A stretch of DNA of 64,000 nucleotides from Aeromonas jandaei (GTDB lineage Bacteria > Pseudomonadota > Gammaproteobacteria > Enterobacterales > Aeromonadaceae). The DNA is taken from contig NZ_CP149571.1 in NCBI RefSeq assembly GCF_037890695.1, positions 3,750,001 through 3,814,000 on the forward strand, written 5' to 3'. The first letter of the stretch is position 1; each line of letters opens with the position of its first letter. The notes beneath the pieces are model-generated. The model made no database searches, had not been told where the DNA came from, and saw only the letters and a list, made by a program, of their open reading frames with translations. Made by a program: the position numbers and the translations under genes. This document shows positions 57,263 to 64,000 of this stretch, in pieces.

Positions 57263-57396
57263 TGTGGCGCCGGATGCCGCAATGATATCGCCAATCTGTG
57301 AAGCGGCTCGCGGTTGCCTGCGATAAAAGGGCGTAAACAGCCTATCCAGACAAGGTGCCTCAGGGCACCTTCTTTTTGCAGCAAGGAGTGCCAGCA
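57263..57396 (+). promoter_or_regulatory. Leader with terminator-type hairpin before the ECF operon
   Basis: The hairpin AAGGTGCC/GGCACCTT with a 4-nt loop and a run of five Ts (57352-57377) ends 20 nt before the first gene. It lies 90 nt after the xthA stop, farther than most terminators in this window, so it could end the xthA transcript or act as an attenuator in the operon leader. I could not match any known riboswitch. Confidence 0.5.
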
Positions 57397-57828
57397 GTGA
57401 CCCCAACTCACCTTCCTCTCTCCCCCGCCCGTTTTCTGGCCCTGCGCCTGTTGCCCGGGGAGGATCTTATCGCCGGATTGCGTGCCCAAATGGCCCGACA
57501 CGGCCTGCAGGCGGCCTGGATCGCCGGGGCGGTCGGCAGCCTGACCCACGCCAACCTGCGCTATGCCGCCCAGCCCGATGGCACCCTGCTGGAGGGGGCC
57601 TTCGAGGTGATCGCCCTTGGCGGCACCCTGGACCCGGAGTGCGAACACCTGCATCTCTCCATCTCTGACGAGCTGGGACTGATGCGCGGCGGCCACGTGC
57701 TGCCCGGTTGCCGGGTGCGCACCACCCTCGAACTGGTAGTCGGAGAGCTGGAGGCGTACCGTTTTGGCCGTGCCCCCTGCCCCCAATCCGGTTATGAAGA
57801 GCTGCTCATTACCCCCAGAACCTTGTGA
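57397..57828 (+). CDS. PPC-domain (DUF296) protein
   Basis: The GTG at 57397 (AAGGAG 8 nt upstream) is chosen because an upstream frame would run through the hairpin. The 143-residue protein has the PPC/DUF296 fold: FLALRLLPGEDLIAGLRAQMARHGLQAAWIAGAVGSL and the metal-site segment EHLHLSISDELGLMRGGHVLPGC. Bacterial members are trimers linked to DNA binding in plants, or to metabolite binding here. It leads the ECF transporter operon, so it may process or sense the imported compound. Confidence 0.85.
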   Translation: MTPTHLPLSPARFLALRLLPGEDLIAGLRAQMARHGLQAAWIAGAVGSLTHANLRYAAQPDGTLLEGAFEVIALGGTLDPECEHLHLSISDELGLMRGGHVLPGCRVRTTLELVVGELEAYRFGRAPCPQSGYEELLITPRTL

Positions 57829-57836
57829 GGATCACT

Positions 57837-58415
57837 ATGTCCGTCAGTAAACTCTCCAGCTACAACCTGGCTTTTATGGTCATCTGCATCGCCATCAACA
57901 TGGTGGCGGGACAGGCCGTCTCCATGCTCAAGCTGCCCATCTTCCTCGACTCCATCGGGACTGTGCTCTGCGCCATTCTGGCGGGCCCCTGGATGGCGAT
58001 CGCCACCGGTCTGCTCACCAACCTGCTGTGGGGCCTGCTCACCGGCCCCATCGCAGCAGCCTTTGCCCCGGTCGCCATGATGATCGGCCTCAGTGCCGGT
58101 CTGCTGGCGCGGGCCGGCTGGTTCAACAATCTGCCCAAGGTGGTAGTGAGCAGCGTGGTGATCACCCTGGCGCTCACCCTGGTGGCCATTCCTATCCGCT
58201 CCTACCTGTTTGGTGGCGCCACCGGCAGCGGTGCTGATTTCGTGGTTGCCTACCTGCACGCCATGGGTAGCGATCTGCAGGAGTCGGTCGCCGTCACCGT
58301 GCTCGGCACCAACCTGCTGGACAAGCTGCTGACCGTGCTGATCGCCTGGGGGCTGGTACGCCGCCTGCCGCAGCGCACCCTGCGCCACTTCCCGCAGATG
58401 GCCGCCGTGCGCTGA
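57837..58415 (+). CDS. ECF transporter substrate-binding (S) component
   Basis: The 192-residue membrane protein has six TM helices with the S-component pattern: MVAGQAVSMLKLPIFLDSIGTVLCAILAGPWMAIATGLLTNLLWGLLTGP. S-components bind a vitamin or precursor and deliver it via the ECF module. The start at 57837 has GAGG 7 nt upstream. The stop overlaps the T-component ATG (TGATG). The substrate cannot be read from the sequence. Confidence 0.85.
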   Translation: MSVSKLSSYNLAFMVICIAINMVAGQAVSMLKLPIFLDSIGTVLCAILAGPWMAIATGLLTNLLWGLLTGPIAAAFAPVAMMIGLSAGLLARAGWFNNLPKVVVSSVVITLALTLVAIPIRSYLFGGATGSGADFVVAYLHAMGSDLQESVAVTVLGTNLLDKLLTVLIAWGLVRRLPQRTLRHFPQMAAVR

Positions 58416-59116
58416 TGCACCCGTTTACCTCCCTCGCACTCTGGCTCTGGTTTTCGGTCACGGCCAGCGTGCTGCCGCCCCCTTGGCTCTGGGGCTGGAG
58501 CCTGCTGCCGCTACTTGTTCTGGTGCTGCTGCCGGGTTCCCGCGCCCGGCTCAAGCTGGTGCTGGCGGTAATGCTGCCGCTGGGACTGGGGCTCTATCTG
58601 GTACACGGCCCCTGGTTGCGGATCCTGCTCGGCATGCCAGCGGTTCCAGCCAGCGAAGCGTTTCCCATTCTGCCCCTCTGGTGCCGGCTGCTCGCCTGTC
58701 TCGCCAGCGCCCAGCTCTGGCTCAGGGCGGTCTCGACCGAGCGGTTTGTTCATGCGCTCTTTGCCAGCCGGCTGCCCATCGCCCTCTCCTACCTCTGCTG
58801 CGGCCCGCTGCTGCTCAAGGAGCAGCTTGGCCACCAGCTGCGCGCTATCAGGGAAGCCCAGCTAGCCCGCGGCGTACCCTTTGACGGCCATCCGCTGGCC
58901 CGGCTCAAGGCCACGCTTCCGCTGCTCTCGCCGCTGGTCGGGCAGGCATTGAGCGAGCTGGCCACCCGCAGCATGGCGCTGGATCTGCGCGGCTTTCGCA
59001 GCCAGCCGGCTCGCACCCGCATGACGGAGATCCCGCAGCAACGTTACGAGCCGCGACTGCGCTATCTGCTGCTGTTGCTGGTAGTGCTGGAGATTGTCTG
59101 CAGGTGGTGGCCATGA
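58415..59116 (+). CDS. ECF transporter transmembrane (T) component
   Basis: The 233-residue membrane scaffold has about four to six TM helices and two coupling helices that carry the Ala-Arg-Gly type motif (about 143-150, AQLARGVPFDG, and RSMALDLRGFRSQPARTR about 190-207), which contact the ATPases. The gene overlaps the S gene by TGATG and the first ATPase gene by ATGA. Confidence 0.88.
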   Translation: MHPFTSLALWLWFSVTASVLPPPWLWGWSLLPLLVLVLLPGSRARLKLVLAVMLPLGLGLYLVHGPWLRILLGMPAVPASEAFPILPLWCRLLACLASAQLWLRAVSTERFVHALFASRLPIALSYLCCGPLLLKEQLGHQLRAIREAQLARGVPFDGHPLARLKATLPLLSPLVGQALSELATRSMALDLRGFRSQPARTRMTEIPQQRYEPRLRYLLLLLVVLEIVCRWWP

Positions 59117-59931
59117 TCTCGCTGCAAGGGTTGACCATCGGCCATACGGCCCACCCAGACCACTTTCAACTGGGCGCACTCGATGTCGAACTGAAAGAGG
59201 GCGAATGGCTGGCCATCTTGGGTGGCAACGGGGCAGGCAAATCCCTGCTGGCCCAACTGCTGGCGGGGGGCTGGCTCCAGCTGCACCTCGACACGCTGAC
59301 GGGAGAGGGCGTCATTCTCGGGCAGCCCCATGATAGCGGCCAGCTCAATCACCATGCTGCTGTGCGTCAGTGGGTACAGCAATCCCCTTATCTGCAATTT
59401 TCCGGCTGCTGCTTTTCGGTCGTCGACGAGGTGGCCTTTGGCCCGGCCAATCTCGGGTTGCCACCCGATGAGGTCAGCCGGCGGGTATCCGATGCCATGG
59501 CGCTATGTCACTGCGAGGCGCTGGCAACCCGCCATCCCCTCGATCTGTCGGGAGGTGAAGCCCAGCGCGTGGTGCTGGCCTGTGCCCTGGCGATGGCTCC
59601 CAAGCTCTTGATCCTCGATCAGGCCTTTAGCCGTCTGACCCCGGCGGCAACCCAAACCATGCTGCGGCAGATCCGCCGCTACAGCGAGGAAAGCGGCTGC
59701 AGCGTCATCTTGCTGGAGCAGCGGCTTTTTCCGGCCGCTCACTTCTGCGAGCGATTCCTGCAGCTCGACCATGGCCGCCAGCTGGCCTGCGGTGAGCTCG
59801 GCGAGGTGCTGCCCCATCTGCCCGGGCGGGTGATCCTGCCGGACTCCCTGCGCGAGACGCTACAGGTGCGCGACCCGCGCCATCACCCCTACCCCTTGGC
59901 CATGTTGCGGGAGTTTTATGCTGAGCTTTGA
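59113..59931 (+). CDS. ECF transporter ATPase 1 (degenerate catalytic site)
   Basis: From the ATG at 59113 (AGGTGG upstream) this 272-residue ABC ATPase has Walker A GGNGAGKS (about 38-45), the Q-loop in VVDEV and WVQQSPY, and a canonical signature LSGGEAQR. Walker B reads LLILDQAF, with Gln instead of the catalytic Glu, and the switch His position reads LLEQRL, with no His. Its D-loop is also altered. It should bind but not hydrolyse ATP well, and probably works only with its partner. Confidence 0.88.
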   Translation: MISLQGLTIGHTAHPDHFQLGALDVELKEGEWLAILGGNGAGKSLLAQLLAGGWLQLHLDTLTGEGVILGQPHDSGQLNHHAAVRQWVQQSPYLQFSGCCFSVVDEVAFGPANLGLPPDEVSRRVSDAMALCHCEALATRHPLDLSGGEAQRVVLACALAMAPKLLILDQAFSRLTPAATQTMLRQIRRYSEESGCSVILLEQRLFPAAHFCERFLQLDHGRQLACGELGEVLPHLPGRVILPDSLRETLQVRDPRHHPYPLAMLREFYAEL

Positions 59932-60658
59932 CCACCTCTGCTTCTCATGGGCACCGGACAATCCCTGCCTGCACGACATCACATTGCAAATTGCCAGTGG
60001 GGAACAGGTCGCCATCGTCGGGGATAACGGTGCAGGCAAGTCAACCCTGCTACGACTGGCGGCGGGGCTGCTGGCCCCCACCTCAGGCACGGTGAGCTGG
60101 CAACAGCAGGCGCTCTGCAAGCAGCGAGCACTGGCCCGTGCCAGTCAAATCGGCTTTCTGTTTCAGGAGTCGGAGCGTCAGCTGTTTCACAGTCGGGTCG
60201 AGGATGAAATCGCCTTTGGCCTGCGCCTGCAGAAACTGCCGCGCGAGGAGATCCGGCTGCGGGTCGCCACCGCGCTGGAAGAGTGCGAGCTGACAAAGTG
60301 GGCGGCCTCCCATCCGCTCGATCTCGATGCCGGTCAGCGGCGCATGGTGGCGGTGGCCTGCCTCCATGCCATGCAGCCCGCCTTGCTGTTGCTCGACGAA
60401 CCGAGCCGGGATTTCGATCCCCGCTGGCTGGCCATTCTGGAACGCTGGCTGGCCAGAGAGCGGGCCAAGGGCACCACCATAGTGGCCATCAGTCACGACG
60501 CCGAATTTGTCAGACGCAACTTCACTACCCTGATCGAGCTGAAAGCAGGGCGTCTGGTTGGCCACGGCCACACCAGCGAACGACTTGCTGCCCTCAACGG
60601 TTACCGCCCCCACCACTGTAGTGCCATGCTGCTGGCCACGCTCGACCAGCGCAGCTAA
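59918..60658 (+). CDS. ECF transporter ATPase 2 (catalytically intact Walker site, degenerate signature)
   Basis: This 246-residue ABC ATPase overlaps the first by 14 nt. It has Walker A GDNGAGKST (about 36-44), Q-loop FQESERQLF, an intact Walker B LLLLDEPSRDFD and the switch His ISHDAEF. Its signature, however, is LDAGQRR (LDLDAGQ) rather than LSGGQ. Together with ATPase 1 it would form one active composite site and one dead one. It ends the operon. Confidence 0.88.
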   Translation: MLSFDHLCFSWAPDNPCLHDITLQIASGEQVAIVGDNGAGKSTLLRLAAGLLAPTSGTVSWQQQALCKQRALARASQIGFLFQESERQLFHSRVEDEIAFGLRLQKLPREEIRLRVATALEECELTKWAASHPLDLDAGQRRMVAVACLHAMQPALLLLDEPSRDFDPRWLAILERWLARERAKGTTIVAISHDAEFVRRNFTTLIELKAGRLVGHGHTSERLAALNGYRPHHCSAMLLATLDQRS

Positions 60659-60700
60659 CGCCCTCTTTTTCCATCAAAACAGCACGAAACCTCGCCATTT

Positions 60701-60717
60701 GGGGACAAATTGTCCCC
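60701..60717. promoter_or_regulatory. Perfect palindrome upstream of the RND efflux operon
   Basis: GGGGACAA and TTGTCCCC are separated by one A, 71 nt before the efflux adaptor start and 43 nt after the ECF operon stop. There is no T-tract on the + strand, so it looks more like an operator than a terminator. Efflux operons are usually controlled by a TetR or MarR repressor, which would lie outside this window. Confidence 0.5.
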
Positions 60718-60787
60718 TTGAGAAGGTTCGGTTCAAGGTTGCCCGCCTATCATCGCCCTTCCACCCCAAGAGAAGCTGTTTTTTATC

Positions 60788-62050
60788 ATGACGTTAATGA
60801 TCCAGATGGAGAAAAATACCGGACACCCTCGCCGCTATGGTGCCAGCAAAGAGATTGGCAGGGCTGGTGCAGATGCCCCGCTCAAGCGCGCCCTGCTGAC
60901 GCTGGCACTGATCGGCGGACTGAGCGGTTGTGGCGGTGAATCCACCCCGGCGGCCCAGAGTGTTCCGGCCTTCCCTGTCGTGGTCAATGAAGTGACCCTG
61001 ACCGATGTGCCGCTCACCACCGAGATGGTGGGCGAGACCGCTGGTTTTCGTGAAATTGAAGTGCGTTCGCGGGTGAGCGGCATTCTGCTCAAGCGCACCT
61101 ATGTCGAGGGCCAGCCGGTCACCGCCGGTCAGCAGCTGTTCCTCATCGACCCCGAGCCCTACAAGGTGGCCCTCGAACAGGCCAAGGGCTCCCTTGCCCA
61201 GGAGCAGGCCCGTCTCAACAAGGCGCGCGCCGATCGGGATCGCATCATCCCGCTGTTCAAGCGTCAGGTGGTGAGCCGCAAGGATTATGACGACACCCTC
61301 GCCAACTACGAGGCGGCCGTCGCCAGTCTGCAGGCCGTTCAGGCCAAGGTCAAAGAGGCCGAACTCAACCTCAGCTACACCCAGGTGACCGCTCCCATCG
61401 ACGGCATGGCGAGCAAGAGCTCCCAGTCCGAGGGGAGCCTTATCTCCACCAGCGGCGACAGCAGCCTGCTGACCACCATCACCCAGTACAACCCGCTCTA
61501 CGTCAACTTCTCCTACTCGGAGCAGGATCGCCTCAACTTCGAGAACTCGGTGAAAAAAGGGTTGATCGAATCCAAGGATGCCACCAACTGGCGCACCCAC
61601 ATCCGTCTGGCTGACGGCTCCGTCTATCCCGAGGCGGGCAAGCTCAACTTCTCCGACAACCGGGTCGATCCGCAGACCGGCACCATCCGTGCCCGCGCCA
61701 TCTTCGACAACAAAAATGGCGTGCTGATGCCGGGCCAGTTCGTGCGGATGACCATCGATCTGGGCACCCGCAAAAACGCCATCGTGGTGCCGCCGCGCGC
61801 CATCGTTCAGTCCCAGGCTGACCGCATGGTGATGGTGGTGGATGCCGACAACAAGGTCGTTCCCCGTCCGGTCAAGCTGGGCGCCGTGGTTGCCGATGGC
61901 GTGCTGATCGACAGCGGCCTTGAGCCGGGCGAGCACTACATCGTCGAGGGGCTGATGAAGGCCCGCCCCGGCAGCGTGGTCAAGCCGGTCTCTGCCGAAG
62001 AGATGCAGGCCATCAGTGCCAAGCTGGTTCGACAGTCCGCGGCCAAGTAA
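60788..62050 (+). CDS. RND efflux periplasmic adaptor (membrane fusion protein)
   Basis: The 420-residue lipoprotein (lipobox LSGC at about C48) has an unusually long N-terminal region before the lipid anchor, so the true start may be the ATG at 60806. A beta-barrel, lipoyl and hairpin follow (IEVRSRVSGILLKRTYVEGQPVTAGQQLFLIDPEPYK, LFKRQVVSRKDYDD), typical of AcrA/MexA-type adaptors. It links the inner-membrane pump to an outer-membrane TolC-type channel. It precedes the pump gene by 9 nt. Confidence 0.92.
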   Translation: MTLMIQMEKNTGHPRRYGASKEIGRAGADAPLKRALLTLALIGGLSGCGGESTPAAQSVPAFPVVVNEVTLTDVPLTTEMVGETAGFREIEVRSRVSGILLKRTYVEGQPVTAGQQLFLIDPEPYKVALEQAKGSLAQEQARLNKARADRDRIIPLFKRQVVSRKDYDDTLANYEAAVASLQAVQAKVKEAELNLSYTQVTAPIDGMASKSSQSEGSLISTSGDSSLLTTITQYNPLYVNFSYSEQDRLNFENSVKKGLIESKDATNWRTHIRLADGSVYPEAGKLNFSDNRVDPQTGTIRARAIFDNKNGVLMPGQFVRMTIDLGTRKNAIVVPPRAIVQSQADRMVMVVDADNKVVPRPVKLGAVVADGVLIDSGLEPGEHYIVEGLMKARPGSVVKPVSAEEMQAISAKLVRQSAAK

Positions 62051-62059
62051 GGAGTTCGC

Positions 62060-64000
62060 ATGTTTTCCAAGTTCTTTATCGAACGCCCCATCTTCGCCAG
62101 CGTGATTTCGATCATTATCGTGCTGGGCGGACTGGCGGCGATGCGATCGCTTCCCATCGAGCAGTACCCGCAGATCACCCCGCCGGTGGTCTCGGTGACC
62201 GCCTTCTATCCGGGCGCTACCCCGGAGGTGATCTCCCAGACCGTTGCCGCGCCGCTTGAACAGCAGATCAACGGCGTGGAACAGATGATCTACATGCAGT
62301 CGGGTTCTGCCTCCAACGGTCAGATGAACCTCAACGTCTACTTCGAGATCGGCACCGACCCGGATCAGGCCACCATCAACGTCAACAACCGGGTCTCGGC
62401 CGCCATGGCCCAGCTGCCGGAAGAGGTGAAAAAGCAGGGGGTTACGGTCAAGAAGAAGTCCACCGCCATCCTGCAGGTGGTGACTTTGCAATCGCCAAAC
62501 GGCTCGTTTGATACCACCTATCTCTCGAACTACGCCCTGCTCAACATCATCGACGAGCTCAAGCGGATTCCCGGCATCGGCGATACCACCTTGTTTGGCG
62601 GTACCGACTACGCCATGCGTATCTGGCTGCGGCCGGATCGACTGGCCCAGCTCGAACTCACCCCGAGCGACGTGATCGGCGCCATTCGCGAGCAGAATAC
62701 CCAGTTTGCGGCAGGCAAGATCGGTGCCCAGCCCACCTCGGCTCCGGTCGATTTTACTTACACGGTGCAGACCAAAGGGCGCCTTGAGGACGTCAAGGAG
62801 TTCGAAAACATCATCGTTCGCTCCATGCCTGACGGCTCCAAGATCCGGGTGAAGGATGTGGCGCGGGTCGAGCTCGGCGGCAAGGATTACGACGTCCTGG
62901 CCCGGGCCAACGGCAAACCGGCCATCGGTATCGCCACCTATCTGCAACCGGGCGCCAACGCCGTGGCGGTGGCCGGTGCGGTACACGACACCATGGAACG
63001 GCTCAAGGCCCGTTTCCCGCAGGATGTGGAGTACCAGATCCCCTACGACACCACCGAGTTCGTGAAGATCTCCATCGAGGAGGTGGTCTACACGCTGTTC
63101 GAGGCGATCGTGCTGGTGTTCGTGGTGGTCTATCTGTTCCTGCAGAACTTCCGCGCCACCCTGATCCCCTGCATCGCGGTGCCGGTATCGCTGATCGGTA
63201 CCTTCGCCGGCATGCTGGTGCTGGGCTTCTCCATCAACCTGCTCACCCTGTTCGGCATGGTGCTCGCCATCGGTATCGTGGTGGATGACGCCATCGTGGT
63301 GCTGGAGAACGTCGAGCGGATCATGCAGGAGAAGAAGTGTTCGCCCAAAGAGGCAGCTATTCTCGCCATGCAGGAGGTCTCCGGCCCGGTGGTCGCTATC
63401 GTGCTGGTGCTCTGCGCCGTATTCCTGCCGGTCGCCTTTATGGGCGGCATGACAGGGGTGATGTACAAACAGTTCGCCATCACGGTTGCCGTGTCGGTGG
63501 CCATCTCCGGTCTGGTGGCGCTGACCCTGTCACCGGCATTGTGCGCCGTGTTGCTCAAAGAGGGGCACCACAAACCGGCCCGTTTCTTCGTCTGGTTCAA
63601 CGACAAGTTTGATCAGCTGACCCGTGGCTATGTGCGTGGCGTGGCCTTCCTCAACCGTCGGGTGGCCGTGGCCTTTGGCATCATCGCCGTCCTGCTGCTC
63701 TCCATCTACGGCCTCTTCCTCAAGGTGCCGGGCGAGCTGGTCCCGAACGAAGATCAGGGTTACCTCATCTCCGCAGTGATGCTGCCGGATGCCGCCGCCA
63801 TGACCCGTACCCAGGCGGTCGCCAACCAGTTCGACAAGATCGCCATGGCCAACCCCAACGTGAAGGATGTCATCACCTTCTCGGGCTTTGACATCCTCTC
63901 CAGCGCCATCGTCAGCAACAGCGGCCTCACCTTCATTACCCTGAAGGACTGGAGCGAGCGCAAAGAGGCGGGAGCCGACTCCTTCTCGCTGGCCAAGACC
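62060..64000 (+). CDS. RND multidrug efflux pump inner-membrane permease (partial, 5' end)
   Basis: The window holds 647 codons of a HAE-1 type RND pump, beginning MFSKFFIERPIFASVISIIIVLGGLAAM. Typical features are TM1, the first periplasmic porter half (GATPEVISQTVAAPLEQQINGVEQM), and TM4 with the proton-relay Asp pair in AIGIVVDDAIVVLENVER. AAGGAG lies 6 nt before the ATG. The gene continues outside the window. It resembles AcrB/MexB/AheB, but orthology is not assigned. Confidence 0.95.
   Translation, partial: MFSKFFIERPIFASVISIIIVLGGLAAMRSLPIEQYPQITPPVVSVTAFYPGATPEVISQTVAAPLEQQINGVEQMIYMQSGSASNGQMNLNVYFEIGTDPDQATINVNNRVSAAMAQLPEEVKKQGVTVKKKSTAILQVVTLQSPNGSFDTTYLSNYALLNIIDELKRIPGIGDTTLFGGTDYAMRIWLRPDRLAQLELTPSDVIGAIREQNTQFAAGKIGAQPTSAPVDFTYTVQTKGRLEDVKEFENIIVRSMPDGSKIRVKDVARVELGGKDYDVLARANGKPAIGIATYLQPGANAVAVAGAVHDTMERLKARFPQDVEYQIPYDTTEFVKISIEEVVYTLFEAIVLVFVVVYLFLQNFRATLIPCIAVPVSLIGTFAGMLVLGFSINLLTLFGMVLAIGIVVDDAIVVLENVERIMQEKKCSPKEAAILAMQEVSGPVVAIVLVLCAVFLPVAFMGGMTGVMYKQFAITVAVSVAISGLVALTLSPALCAVLLKEGHHKPARFFVWFNDKFDQLTRGYVRGVAFLNRRVAVAFGIIAVLLLSIYGLFLKVPGELVPNEDQGYLISAVMLPDAAAMTRTQAVANQFDKIAMANPNVKDVITFSGFDILSSAIVSNSGLTFITLKDWSERKEAGADSFSLAKT

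Noticed and set aside
60794..62986. A 730-codon minus-strand open frame over the RND efflux genes
   Set aside because: The + strand encodes a textbook adaptor and RND pump; the opposite frame has no recognisable features.

Overview
The window is a compact, GC-rich gammaproteobacterial chromosome segment. Gene order, protein lengths and near-identical landmark proteins (CmoAB, OxyR, DsdCXA, Icd, TauABCD, CyoABCDE, XthA, YdcH, YceH, YajR) fit an Aeromonas species best. That assignment is an inference from gene content; no rRNA or marker tree is available. I see no insertion sequence, prophage, CRISPR array, tRNA or rRNA. Nearly every transcription unit ends in a clear hairpin plus U-tract, so operon boundaries are easy to read.

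Layout. 1-4.8 kb: the end of cmoA, then cmoB (wobble-uridine tRNA modification), followed by a tight three-gene operon for a retropepsin-like lipoprotein, a membrane protein with an inactive-transglutaminase-like domain plus 7 TM segments, and a RimK-related ATP-grasp ligase. 5.2-7.6 kb: a 2-Cys peroxiredoxin divergent from oxyR, then an NlpC/P60 lipoprotein. 7.9-13.3 kb: a 58-aa protein, the D-serine locus dsdC/dsdXA, and icd. 13.5-21.8 kb: an AraC regulator divergent from manA, an exported hypothetical, an AT-rich gap with a sigma-28-like promoter driving a chemoreceptor, a 48-aa coiled-coil protein, and a fructose/mannose-type PTS IIABC. 22-24.2 kb: a secreted DNA/RNA nuclease and a DUF218 protein.

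24.5-30 kb: tauABCD (sulfonate scavenging), a DUF805 protein and a YajR-like MFS transporter. 30-38.6 kb: the cytochrome bo3 operon cyoABCDE, divergent from a Tat-exported FAD dehydrogenase plus a three-haem cytochrome c. The cytochrome is interrupted by an in-frame TGA near its C-terminus. 38.7-44.7 kb: a DUF3634 protein, a nucleoside hydrolase, a short hypothetical, and an aldehyde dehydrogenase - TetR - SCP2-like - Fe-alcohol dehydrogenase operon with a visible promoter and overlapping operator. 44.8-53.5 kb: an acetyltransferase-like protein, a nucleotidyltransferase-like protein, SulP and MATE transporters, an exported hypothetical, YdcH, YceH, HutD/Ves, azurin and ApbE. 53.6-60.7 kb: a TPR response regulator, a zinc-knuckle/pentapeptide-repeat potassium-channel fusion, xthA, and a PPC-domain/ECF transporter operon with two complementary ATPases. 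60.8-64 kb: an RND efflux adaptor and the start of its inner-membrane pump.

The most interesting material is (i) the protease/7TM/ligase trio, a conserved but functionally undefined peptide-ligase system; (ii) the ECF operon, whose two ATPases carry complementary defects that fall on one composite ATP site; (iii) the nonsense codon in the dehydrogenase-linked cytochrome; and (iv) the readable promoter/operator logic of the aldehyde/alcohol module and of the chemoreceptor.
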